From Paraspadella gotoi (taxonomy: Eukaryota > Chaetognatha), in the NCBI GenBank assembly GCA_051294375.1, contig CM119263.1, positions 26,972,631 to 27,036,630 on the forward strand: a DNA stretch of 64,000 nucleotides, written 5' to 3'. Below the pieces are notes generated by a model. The model was given only the letters and a program-made list of their open reading frames with translations, made no database searches and had not been told where the DNA came from. The stretch's first letter is position 1, and each line of letters starts with the position of its first letter. Position numbers and translations under genes: made by a program. Positions 22,313 through 35,256 of the stretch are shown piece after piece.

Positions 22313-23514
22313 GAAATTCAATACAACGAAACAGAAAGGAAATTAAATAAAGAAATTAAATCAAACATTTGAAAGAAATAAATTTAACAGGGTTATTTTT
22401 ATTTGTTCGATTTATTTCCATTGTTATCGATCCTCCCACACTTGAAACAAAGAATTGCTTGCTGTACCCAGGTAACTCATTATAACGCTAAGTAATTATA
22501 ACTATAACTACATAACGTAACGCTGACAAATTACGAACACCGTAGATAAGTGAATTTTTTTAAAAAATTCCTTATAGTCGATTAGTATTACATTAAGAAA
22601 ATTCGTAGTGGGGTTTAACAAGTTTGTTTTTTTTTCACTATTTCATTCAAAAAAATAATAAAAATGCACTGAAGTCATACTTAAATAAATTACTAAATTA
22701 CAAATTCTTACAATCGAATTATTACTGTATTTAAAGTTAAATTAGGCTGATGATTTTTCTTTTAATTTTTTTTATTTAATCGAATCGGTAAATTGGGCGC
22801 TGCTCCATTATTCAAAACGAAAATAAAACATCTTTTAGGGAATTCAAACGGTTTTTTTCTGCGCAGAATTTTTAAATTGTTTCATGTTTACTCGTATGTT
22901 TATTCGCGAAAAAATTTTACATTTACGAAGCGACTAAACGAGAAGCCAATTTGCTTGGTTGTCTTCGTAATTTATAATATATCGTATTATTATCATTCTA
23001 GGTTTATTATTAATTAATTAAATCCGAGACTTTTTTTTTATTTCGGCGACGACTGTATTTCTCCGAAAAAAACAACCACGGCGTCGAAGAGACGAAAGGA
23101 AATTAAAAAGTTGAATAAAATGGCAAATAAGCTGATCCTCTTTTTAATTTTTTATAAGTGGATTTATTCGATTCGAGATTTTTTTTAAAATCGATTTTGA
23201 TTTTTTAGATGTGTCGAGTGGCGTCGCTGCGGTAGCGGCAGTGGTGGCGGTGTTTAAGGGGCGGCCTTCGTAGCGTTGGCGGGGGAGTCGGCGGCGGCGG
23301 CGCGGCGGCGGTGGCGGTTGCCGTGGAGGCGCCTCGTCTAAAAAAAAAACCAAAATGTTTGTCCAGCCATTTTTGGGAATTCTTTGTACTGAAGAGGAGC
23401 CGGCCGTTGTTGTTGTTGTTTCAGACGCTTTGGTTCTGGAAACGATAGCAAAAACAGAAAGTAAAAAAGGTTAGGAAAAGAGAAACAGAGAGAGAAAAGA
23501 AATACTTGTGTGAG

Positions 23515-23566
<52 letters not shown>

Positions 23567-23667
23567 AAGAAGAGAAGAAGAGAGAGAGAGAGAAAAGCAG
23601 CAAAACCAATTAGTTGTTTTCCTCATTGCGTGTTCGACGCCAGGTTCCACGATCAGATTCATTCTAC

Positions 23668-23730
<63 letters not shown>

Positions 23731-26185
23731 GATTCGTCTATACATATTCTTTCCGGTAAGGCCATTCCTTCGGGTTTGTGCGTCTGGTATTTCTTGGTTG
23801 AGGATACGTAATGTCTTTTTTTTTCTCTTTTGGAGAATAAAACGGATTCCGTCGTCTTCTTTCTTTTTCTTCTTTTTTCTCTTTCTTTTTTTCCTCTTTC
23901 TTTCTCCGGTTCCATCATGAAAGTGGCATCATGCTCTTCCCAAAACTTCTCGTCTCCATCATGAGACGAACACAAAAAAATGTCTTCATAGTTTCTCTTC
24001 TCTTCCTCCGCGGAGCCACTCCTACTCCTCTTCTCTTCCCTTCTCCAATCTTTTCTTCCTCCTCTTCTCTCTCAACTTTTTCCCTTCCTCCTTTCCTTTC
24101 CTTCTTTTTCTCATTTTTCCCTCTTTCACTTTTCTCTCTTCCCTTAGTCTACCTCTTTTCGTCATATCGTCGTCGTCATCGTCGACGTGGTGTATTCGTT
24201 TGTAGATCGTCGTTATTCATATCGTCGTCGTCGTCATCATTGTTGTCGCCCTTGTCATTGTATCATTGTCGTCCATCGTTATGCTTCGTTTTTTGTCATA
24301 GTCGTCATCATCATTATTGTCATCGTTCTCATCAATGTTATCATCCTTATCGTCATCATCTTTGTCCACCATCATCATAGCCGTTGTCCCATCGTTTGTG
24401 TCATCATTATTGTCCTCATTGCCTACGTCAATTGTTATGATCATCGTGATCATTGCCATCATCATCATCGTCGCATTTGTATACTCATCACATCGTGCTC
24501 GTTCGTCATTGCTTCTCATCCCTCATCTTCATCATTGTCATTATCATCCAACTTATCGTCGTCGTGCGTCGCGTCGTCATCCCTTTTATCGTCGTCGTCG
24601 ATCCTCCCTCACGCGGGACGAAACCAAACTCCAACTTTATTCTTTCGTTTATCGATTTTTTTCTCGCGTCGGAATTGTTCTTCGCGCCGCGTGAGAGAAA
24701 GCGAGGCGAGGCGCGGCGCGAACACGGGCGGGGGCGAGGCCAAGGGCGGTTTGGGGGGTGTGGGCGGCGGGGGCCGCGTCTTTCGGTGGTGGTGGAGTGG
24801 TGGCGGTTGCGTTCGATGACAACGCGACATTCGAACTCGGGTAATATAATCTGTCAAAGTCAGGAGGCAATTAGCTTTTTCATTGAATGAAAGAATAATT
24901 TTTATATCGATTGAATAATGTTATAAATATCAAAATTACGTAAATTAATACTTCCTTTTTCTAGTTATATTTAAACACGCAACTCCGGTAATATAGGTGT
25001 AAATCAGATGACGAGATTTCCTGACTGGTCAAACCAACGCGATTCTGAAGATGGAAGAAAGACAGAAAACGGACGACGAGCGACGACGAACGACGACGAA
25101 GACGACGACGACGTTGGCACAGGTTACTCGTCTTGGCGGGCGAAACCAATGGAAGACTCGAAGAGACGGAGATCGAAAGCGGAAGGAGGCGACCTTTCCT
25201 CTTGGAACATCAAGGTCAATTGAGAGAAAAGAGAGAAAGAAGAGGGAAAAGGGAAACGGGATAAAAAGAGGAAATGGATATAATAAGATAAAAAAAGCAA
25301 ATGGGATAGAAAGACGGAAAATGGATAGAAATAGATAAAAAAAGCGAAATGGGAGAGAAAGACCAATCCCACTTTCTTATCAATCTTTGGATGTTAAGCC
25401 AATGCTTAGCCAAATAAACCAGTGACACAAGGTAGCTAGAGTGAATGTTAACGTCCGTACTGTTTGCAGCATACTAAATAGGTAAATCATATATCCCTGC
25501 TTCGTACTTATATCGACGTCAGAAATAACCACCATAATAACTAAAATTTCCGAAACTTATCTTCAGGTCATTATAAAGAATTTTCGATTTAGGAATTTCA
25601 GTATGTTTTTAAAACATGTTTTTTAAAACCGGGCTGTTATAATCAGCATCAAATAGTCGCGTTCCTTGCAATATGCAATTCGATCAGAAATTTCTAACTT
25701 CACAGATTCTGAGAAATATAAATCTTCCGATGACGATAATGACTATAAAGACGACGACCAAAACGACGACGATATCAATGACGATACAACGACAATGAGC
25801 GATAACCAGAGCGCTTTCTCATTGGTTCCCTGCCTGGCAACAAACAACATTATCATGATTCCATCTCCAAGAAAAATTTGCAAGAGAAAAAGCGGAACCA
25901 GAACGACGAAAGTCGACGACGCACGACGAACGACGCGACAATGTTCTCTCTCCGACACATGTCGAGTTCCTTTTTCCGACGCCCGACTATCGTTGCAGTA
26001 TAACGCCAAACCTCGTAACAATACGCTTCTTTATCCCGTTACAATTGGGAAAAAAATCTCGGCGCCGTTCCGCGACGTCGGGAAAATCTCGTGGCGTTTC
26101 AACCCTCAACCCTGAGAAAGGCGAGGCACGCGACCAGAAAGCGCAGATCGCCGTTGGTAATCATGACCCGAGACGAACATAGACG

Positions 26186-26235
<50 letters not shown>

Positions 26236-28869
26236 CTCTCTCTCGCGTTTTATTTCCTCTGTTTTGCTTCCTTCTTTTTAGATTTTCCACCGCGGGAGAA
26301 TTCTAGTTCGGTACCGAATTCCCGATGGAAGAATCAGAGCTAATCGCTTCGAACCAACGGGTGCGGTGGAGGGGGAATGTGGCCGATGGGGTGGCGAAGG
26401 TAAGGCGTGGTTCGGAGCCTGAAAAATTACGAGTTAAGGGTTCGAGAATCGCGGCGCAATGAAGTTTAGAACGAAGGAGAGCTAATTTGTCAATTGTCGT
26501 TGGGAAAAGATTGGCAATATTTGAAATAGCTGATTAGAAAGCGTTCGGTAAGTTGAGTTGATTAGTCTATCTAAAACGTAAGGGAGAGCAAGAAAGAATT
26601 AAAATAACAGTAGTTAGTCACTTGAGTGAGTTCAAATTTAAAGCACACCAAAGGTTGCAACAAGACAAAAAAATGCGGACCTTCCCACAAAAAAAAAAAC
26701 TCGATTTCGTGGAAAGTCCGGGTTGAAAAAGTAAGTTAGGATGAAAGTAGGGTAAGGCCTTTATCGCCGAAGGCCAGTCGTTGTCGGGCAACGGTGGACA
26801 GATTGGCGGGCGATTGCAGAGTAATTGAAGGGCGAATGGCGGGCGATCGGCGCTTTGTAATAGATACGTTATTATAATCTTTCCTTGTACAGTATATGCA
26901 GTTCAAGAGCATTAAAAAAAAGTCTCTTACAAGAATTTACGCGCGCCACCTCGCACTAGAAACTATTGAAACTAATTATCTTTTTTATCTCAAAACCCTT
27001 AAGAGATTAACATGTTGTTTTTATTATATTTACTTGTTGTAAAGATGGCTAGAACGTTTGTCTGACAAAGGATCTGTCGCTGAAATATTTTGTTCAAATT
27101 CTAAGCTCGTTAGAGAATATTTGCTTTCAGTCCACCTCGATTTTAAAGGTTTAACTAACGGATCGAAAAGAAAGCGGTGCTCCTGGACTAAACCTCAAAC
27201 TGATTGCCGAAAAGAAATGAGCACGCGTGATATTTTGGGATAACTTTTTTGAAAAAAATAGTTTAAAATTAAGATAAAAAATATCCCGAACGAATAGTAC
27301 AAATGGCGAAAGAAAAAAAAAATTAAGAAAAGGTACGAACCAAAACGTATAAAAGGGAAATAGGAGGGAGGAGAAAGGAAAAAAATTCTAACCGCCTTGT
27401 TCTTAAAAAAAGTGGAAAAAAGTAAAGGAAAAAAGAAGCAAGAACGGTAATTCCGATGTGTTGCGCCGCAGTAACTTTATTTTCACGTGTAATTCCTTTT
27501 ATCACATGATAAGATATGATATGACATGACTAAAAAACTTTGTCCCCGTTTATTTATGACATGCACTGCATCAAAATTTCGTCTTTTATTCCTTATAGTT
27601 TTAAGAATTCCTAAAGGCGGCGCTAGCAGTCCCTTAGATTTGAGGTTTTTTTTGGTCTTAACAAATGAGCAATCAACTATAAGCCAATTATATAAATTTA
27701 ACTTATAGTGAGACAGACCGACAAAAAGAAATACCGACGGACCGACCAATCGACCGAAAAGTGACTAATAGAGTTGCTCCGCGAGTACTCGCAGCGCAAC
27801 TTGAAACCGGGGATAAATCGATCGACGGAGGTGAACTCAAATCCCTTTTTTCTTTTTTTGTTTTTTTGTTTCGTCACGCGATTATTCATCCGGATTACAA
27901 ACGCAACCACTCCAACAATACACAACTGTCCTCAATCTGACTCCGACTCTCTAACACTCCCTTCCCTTACCTAACCTATAACAACCCGCTTTCCCCTTTA
28001 CCTTTCCTTCCCTTACTCGATGACGCTTGCTCCATTTAGCGTCGCAGCGGCGAGAGCATCGCCAATTTTTCCCAATCACGCCGCGTTGCTTCATCAAGTA
28101 TAAAATATATATAACCCAATAATTCTTCAATAAAGAAGTAGACGTGAACTATATACTTAAAAAAAAGGGCCTGTCTTTTGTTAAAATATAAAACATTTCA
28201 ATTTCATTCAAAAATTTATTTTTACAGTGTCAGGAGCGACCAAAAACAACCCTGAATCTTTCAGCCAAACATTATTTTACATTGTAAATTTGGTATAAAT
28301 AACTCTGCTAATCTACTTCCAGTTTTATATGAGCATAAATTTTCGCGGGAATTTTCGAGCGATTAATACCCGCGACATGTTGTTGAAAAAAAAAAACAAG
28401 TGTGAAGCACCAGGGAAAATAATCTCAAAAAGGTTAGCTATCCATATGAATAAATTGGTACAAGGTTTGTCTAATTAGTATAAAAATATTGGTTCAAAAC
28501 AGAAAGTGGGCTGAAACGTTATTTTCAAATATTCTCCAGTATTTTTAAATTGTAATGAGACACTTCAGCAGGATTTGTCAAATCTGCATCTCACAAAAAT
28601 AAAATATTTAAAAATTTAATTTACTAATACTGGTATTAGGGTAAGGATAAATACATGAGAAGAAAGTAAAAAAATCAAACTATAATCATTGGTCGGCAAG
28701 AAAAATACGATCAATAAATCCAACCGACCGAAGTAACAAAGCAAAAATACAATCAAAAATGTAAAATGTAGTCCTTTCAGTATCATAAGTCCGAAAGGTG
28801 CTTTAATGGTTCAGATACGGTAGTTTGAAAGTCAAATATTTAAAATTGAAGAGAGTAAACACGTGAGCG
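22313..28869. other. Non-HSPA12 part of the left duplicate; no supported gene
   Basis: Holds a GA array (23511-23595) facing a CT array (23668-23727), an ATC/GTC-rich stretch (24170-24610), GAC-rich words near 25080-25110 and 25740-25800, and a CT array (26191-26243). Open frames here follow simple repeats and are not conserved against the right copy. Confidence 0.65.
24170..24610. repeat. Imperfect ATC/GTC trinucleotide-rich stretch (left copy)
   Basis: Dense CATCATT, GTCGTC and GTCATC words over about 440 bases; repeated at about 33130-33595 in the right copy. Confidence 0.85.
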
Positions 28870-31016
28870 TCACTTCAAGAAGTCGACGGCAGCTTTGACG
28901 CATTTTTTGTGGAAACGTCGAGGGCGGAGACTTTGATCTCTGTGTCGCCGAAGTCATCGCGTCTGAAGACGTGTTGGGGCGTGAGAGATGGGAGGAGGGG
29001 GTTAAAAGGGGATGGGGGATACACGGGGAAAAAAATGGTCAGTGATTGTTGGTAATGTATCAATTCCTGCAGTTATTCTTGATATTATTTTACTTGATAA
29101 AGTTTTTACACGAATTATTTTTATTTACATGTACATCTAACTTGTTTTATCACGCTTCGTCCAAAATTGTATTGTCTATTCGTCAGTCTTCACCAACATC
29201 TGTCGATTATTTTTGTTTTTTTTTTTAGCTCACCTGAAATCTCTCTCGCTTTTGCGACGCGTCGTATTTGATGTCGCTCATGTCCAAAAACAAAGTTCCG
29301 CACAAATGAACATCGGAATCGGAGACGAACTTTGGATCGTCGTCTTCCGACAGTAAATGTTAATGATATCTGTGCGTTTGTCCCGGTTTTGGCGGAGTGT
29401 AACTGTCACATGGAATAAAACGCATTTGGATACATTTTATTTCATTAAATAATTAATATTTTAGCACTTATTATTGACGTACCGTCTCAAGACAGTGTCG
29501 CCCCGTCCCACCGACTCGTCCCGCGGGACGAATTGTCGAAAATATCGGTGCACCACTTTTGGTTGTCGGACGACGAGTTTCTCGCGCGGATGTTCCCCTC
29601 GCGGAACCTGGAAATAGATAGACGGTCACTCTTTCTCTTTTCCTTTATTTTTTCTTTCTTTCCTTCTTTATTATTCCTTTCCTCCTCTTTTATTTCCCTT
29701 ACCTATTCTCAAACTCCGATGCCGTAAGTGAGTCTCGATCTCTCACAGTCACGACCGTGGATCCAGTCCAAGAGAACGGCGCCTTGTGAGATTGTCAGCG
29801 CGACGTCCTGTGGGATTGATGATCCGCAGCTGCTCGCCGAAGCTGCGGCGGAGCTCCTGCTGCAGCAGCGGGGACTCGGCGAATCCGCCGACGAGAAACA
29901 TGAAGCTGACGCCTAAAAAGGAAAACGAAATCAAAGGTTGAAAGACCGCGACGACGACTACTACTAAAATATATAATGTATAATTTATATGTATATATCA
30001 ATTGACCGAGTGCGTCCGGTGAGATTAAAATGACGAACAAAATAAAAAGAATCTATTTATTTAAATCCGGAAAGCAAAAGGAATGAAATTGGCTAATAAT
30101 ACAATGTGGTCGACGAATTTATTTTCTTTCTTACCCTGTTCAAACCTAATCTTTTTTTTTCTCTCTTCGTCTCTAAACATCGCCAACTTATTGTTCCCAA
30201 CCCTACCCTGAGCAGCTTCGGAGTTGAGGACGTTGGCGATGCATTCCTGATCTTCTCGATCGTCGGTTTGAAGAGACTTCCCATTACGTCGCTCGCGATG
30301 CGCAGAAATCCTGGCGGAAAAAAAAACGACTAAATTGAGCATATTTTGTGTTAATATCTCATAAGGCACTAAATGTCGCTCTATATATAAATAATCGTCT
30401 GAAAACCAAAAAACGCAATTAATCCTGATTAACTTTCAAAGGCAAGGATTGATTCATTACTTAAATATAAGTTATATCGATCAATCCAATTTCCAGGGTA
30501 GTAAACAGTAAGTAAACAACAGCAGCCCGAAACTGACCTTGCGAGACCACTTACGCCCGGGCGCCGTCATCGCTTGATCGCCGTCTCGACTGAGTGACCG
30601 GATGACTCTTTTGTAGTAATCAATGAAGAGAAGGGAGGGAGATGTTTGAGGGGTTTCTGTTGGAGGAGAAAGAGAAATAGACATTTAAACAGTCAGGTAG
30701 AGAAAGACAGAAAGAGCCGGACAGAAAGAAGGGAAGAATAGACAGTTAAATGGGTAGACAGACAAACAGAGAAAAAACAGAAAGGATATACAGACAACGC
30801 TAAAACCGACTGCCCCACAGACACTCACCATCACCCGTCAACCCACCTTGGAGCGGATTGCCGTTCTTTTCTTTGCTTCGAAGGCGCCATCAAATCCACG
30901 AATCCGGCCGACCTCTCGTGTTCGATATTTGCCTCGATGAGTCCGACGCCGAAGATTCTCTCCAGGGAGACGCTCGAAGGCCTCGTCGACGCCACCGACG
31001 TGGGGGCCGCCCGAGC
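28870..31016 (-). pseudogene. HSPA12: Second, frameshifted set of the last seven HSPA12-like exons
   Basis: Counterparts of the seven 3' exons lie at 31016-30847, 30656-30538, 30310-30207, 29912-29703, 29607-29483, 29402-29234 and 28962-28870. Against the right-hand set their lengths are 170/171, 119/127, 104/105, 210/211, 125/129, 169/169 and 93/96 bases. The indels break the frame in several exons; for example one G is missing in the third and one C in the last. Splice sites and the stop are still recognisable, and the motifs [14 protein letters not shown] and FGDTEIKVSALDVST can still be read. An assembly duplicate is more likely than a real decayed copy. Confidence 0.88.
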
Positions 31017-31206
31017 CTGTAGGGCCAAAAGGGGGGTAGACGTGAGTTTTGTCCATCTTGACGGATACTGACTTTCCCACAGAATGTGGACAATTTACCC
31101 GTAAATTATAAAATTGAATCTCCCGTCCAAACACAATATTACTTTGGCGAATCGTCCAAAAATCTAATTGTCACATATGACAATCACCGTCATAGGATCA
31201 TCATCA

Positions 31207-31231
31207 NNNNNNNNNNNNNNNNNNNNNNNNN
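31207..31231. other. Assembly gap (25 N) at the duplication junction
   Basis: Run of N exactly between the two 9-kb copies. Confidence 1.
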
Positions 31232-32465
31232 GAAATTCGAAATACAACGAAACAGAAAGGAAATTAAATAAAGAAATTAAAATCAAACATTTTGAAAGAA
31301 AATAAATTTAACAGCGGTTATTTTTATTTGTTCGATTTTATTTCCATTGTTAGTCGATCCTCCCACACTTGAAACAAAGAATTGCTTGCTGTACCCAGGT
31401 AACTCATTATAACGCTAAGTAATTATAACTATAACTACGATAACGTAACGCTGACAAATTACGAAAACCGTAGATACAGTGGATTATTTAAAAAAAATTC
31501 CTTATAGTCGATTAGTATTACATTAAGAAATTCGTAGTGGGGTTTACAAGTTTTGTTTTTTTTTCACTATTTCTATTCAAAAAAATAATAAAAATGCACT
31601 CGTAAGTCATACTTAATAGAAATTACTAAATTACAAATTCTTACAATCGAATTATTACTGTATTTAAAGTTAAATTAGACGGTATGATTTTTCTTTTAAT
31701 TTTTTTTTATTTAATCGAATCGGTAAATTGGTCGCGTGCTCCATTATTCAAAACGAAAATAAAAACATCTGTTTAGCGGAATTCAAACGGTTTTTTTCTG
31801 CGCAGAATTTTTAAATTGTTTCATGTTTACTCGGTATGTTTATTCGCGAAAAAATATTTTACATTTACGAAGCGACTAAACGAGAAAGCCAATTTGCTTG
31901 GTTGTCTTCGCTTAATTTATAATATATCGTATATTATCATTCTAGGGTTTATTATTAATTAATTAAATCCCAGACTTTTTTTTTATTTCGGCGACGACTG
32001 TATTTCTCCCGAAAAAAAAACAACCTCGGCGTCGAAGAGACGAAAGGAAATTTGAAAAGTTGAATAAAATGGCAAATAAGCTGATCCTCTTTTAATTTTT
32101 TATAAGTGGATTTAATTCGATTCGAGATTTTTTTTAAAATCGATTTTGATTTTTTAGATTTGTTCAAGGTGGCGGTCGCGGCGGTAGCGGCAGTGGTGGC
32201 TGGTGTTTTAAGGGGCGGCCTTCGTAGCGTTGGCGGGGGAGTCGGCGGCGGCGGCGCGGCGGCGGTGGCGGTTGCCGTGGAGGCGCCTCGTCTAAAAAAA
32301 AAACCAAAATGTTTGTCCAGCCATTTTTGGGAATTCTTTGTACTGAAGAGGAGCCGGCCGTTGTTGTTGTTGTTATCAGACGCTTTGGTTCCTGGAAACG
32401 AACGCAATAAACAGAAAAGTAAAAAAGGTAAGGAAAAGAGAAACAGAGAGAGAAAGAGAAAATAC

Positions 32466-32514
<49 letters not shown>

Positions 32515-32646
32515 AAGAGAGAGAGAAGAGAAGAGAGAGAGAGAGAGAGAAAAGCAGCAAAACCAATTAGTTGTTTTCCTCATTGCGTGTCGACGCCAGT
32601 TCCACGATCAGCATTCATTCTACCTCTCTCTCTCTCTCTCTCTCTG

Positions 32647-32684
<38 letters not shown>

Positions 32685-34084
32685 ATTGATTCGTCTATAC
32701 ATTATCTTCTTTCCGGTAAGGCCATCCTTCGGGTTTGGCGTCCTGGTAATTTCTTGGTTGAGGATACGTAATGTCTTTTTTTTTTCTCTTTTTGGAGAAT
32801 AAAACGGATTCCGTCGTCTTCTTTCTTTTTCTTTCTTTTTTTCTCTTTCTTTTTTTTCCTTCTTTCTTTCTCCGGTTCCATCATGAGAAGTGGCATCATG
32901 CTCTTCCCCAAACTTCTCGTCTCCATTCATGAGACGAACACAAAAAAATGTCTTCATAGTTTCTCTTCTCTTCCTCCCGCGGAGCCCACTCCTACTCCTC
33001 TTCCTCTTCCCCTTCTCCAATCTTCTTCTTCCTCCTCTTCCTCCTCAACTTTTTCCCTTCCTCCTTTCCTTTCCTTCTTTTCTCATTTTTCCCTCTTTCA
33101 CTTTCCTCTCTCCTTCAGTGTCTTTCTATTCCCCTCTTTTCGTCATAGTCGTCGTCGTCATCGTCGACGTGGCTGTATTCGTCTTGTAGCGATCGTCGTT
33201 ATCGTCATTATCGTCGTCGTCGTCATCATTGTTGTCGCCCTTGTCATTGTTATCATTGTCGTCATCGTTATTGCTTTCGTTTTTTGTCATAGTCGTCATC
33301 ATCATTATTGTCATCGTTCTCATCAATGTTATCATCCTTATCGTCATCATCTTTGTCCCACCATCATCATAGCCGTTGTCACCATCGTTTATGGTCATCA
33401 TTATTGTCCTCATTGCCTACGTCATTGTTATGATCATCGTGATCATTGCCATCATCATCATCGTCGCATCGTTGTCGACTCATCATCATCGTGCTCGTCG
33501 TCATTGCTCTCATCCTCATCTTCATCATTGTCATTATCATCAACGTTATCGTCGTCGTCGTCGTCGTCGTCATCCCTTTTATCGTCGTCGTCGATCCTCC
33601 CTCACGCGGGGACGAAACCAAACTCCAACTTTATTCTTTCCGTTTATCGATTCTTTTTTCTCGCGTCGGAATTTGTTCTCTCGCGCCGCGTCGAAGAAAC
33701 GCGAGGCGAGCGCGGGCGCGAAACACGGGCGGGGCGAGGCCAAGAGCGGTTTGGGGGGTAGTGGGCGGCGGGGGCCGCGTCTTTCGGTGGTGGGTGGAGT
33801 GTGGGCGGTTGCGTTCGATGACAACGCGACATTCGACACTCGGGTAATATAATCTGTCCAAAGTCAGGAGGCAAATTAGCTTTTTCATTGAATGAAAGAA
33901 TAATTTTTATATCGATTGAAATAATGTTATAAATATCAATAATTACGTAAATTAATACTTCCTTTTCTAGTTATATTTAAACCAGCAACTCCGGTAATAT
34001 AGTGTAAATCAGATGACGAGATTTCCTGACTGGTCAAACCCAACGCGATTCTGAAGATGGAAGAAAGACAGAAACGACGACGAC

Positions 34085-34115
<31 letters not shown>

Positions 34116-35202
34116 TTGGCACAGGTTACTCGTCTTGGCGGCGAAACCAATGGAAGACTCGAAGAGACGGAGATCGAAAAGCGGAAGGAGGCGACCTTTC
34201 CTCTTGGACATCAAGGTCAATTGAGAGAAAAGAGAGAAAGAAGAGGGAAAAAGGGAAACGGGATAAAAAGACGGAAAAATGGATATAAATAAGATAAAAA
34301 AAAGCGAAATGGGATAGAAAGACGGAAAAATGGATAGAAATAAGATAAAAAAAAGCGAAATGGGAGAGAAAGACCAATCCCACTTTTCTTATCAATCTTT
34401 GGATGTTAAGCCCAATGCTTAGCCAAATAAACCAGTGACACAAGGTAGCTAGAGTGAATGTTAACGTCCGTACTGTTTGCAGCATACTAAATAGGTAAAT
34501 CATATATCCCTGCTTCGTACTATATCGACGTCAGAAATAACCACCATAATAACTAAAATTTACCGAAACTTATCTTCAGGTCATTATAAAGAATTTTCGA
34601 TTTAGGAATTTCAGTATGTTTTTAAAACATGTTTTTAAAACCGGGCTGTATAATCAGCATCAAATAGTCGCGTTCCTTGCAATATGCAAATTCGATCAAG
34701 AAATTTCTAACTTCACAGATTCTTGAGAAATATAAATCTTCCGATGACGATAATGACTATAAAGACGACGACCAAAACGACGACGATATCAATGACGATA
34801 CAACGACAATGAGCGATAAACCAGAGCGCTTTCTCATTGGTCCCTGCCTGGCAACAAACAACAATTATCATGATTCCATCTCCAAGAAAAATTTGCAAGA
34901 GAAAAAGCGGAACCAGAACGACGAAAGTCGACGACGACGACGACGACGACGACAATGTTCTCTCTCCCGACACATGTCGAGTTCCTTTTTCCGACGACGA
35001 CTATCGTTGCAGTATAACGCCAAACCTCGTAACAGATACGCTTCTTTATCTTCGTTACAATTGGGAAAAAAATCTCGGCGCCGTTCCGCGACGTCGGGAA
35101 AATCTCGTGGCGTTTCAACCCCTCAACCCTGAGAAAGGCGAAGGCACGCGACCAGAAAGCGCAGATCGCCGTTGGTAATCATGACCCGAGACGAACATAG
35201 AC

Positions 35203-35256
<54 letters not shown>

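Larger units (their letters stand above)
22313..31206. repeat. 9-kb direct duplication, left copy (frameshifted)
   Basis: Collinear over its full length with 31232-40298, which carries the same GA and CT arrays, ATC/GTC repeats and seven 3' HSPA12-like exons. The left copy is about 170 bases shorter; the differences are mostly single-base losses spread evenly, many in homopolymers. That pattern is more typical of unpolished sequence than of an old duplication. Confidence 0.95.

Noticed and set aside
22313-31206. A real, ancient HSPA12 pseudogene
   Set aside because: Introns are as similar as exons and differences are mostly single-base losses, so sequencing or assembly error is the simpler reading; kept open in the findings.
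31955-32566. Minus-strand 203-codon open frame (Ala/Pro/Thr-rich, then Lys-rich) with a good acceptor near 32294
   Set aside because: Frame not kept in the other copy, ends run into a CT/GA array and no partner exon was found. Could be a terminal exon of an unknown gene but not supportable.
32883-33761. Plus-strand open frame of 292 codons rich in His/Arg/Val/Ile
   Set aside because: Translation of the ATC/GTC and CT-rich repeats; broken in the left 9-kb copy (24187-24819) and without similarity.
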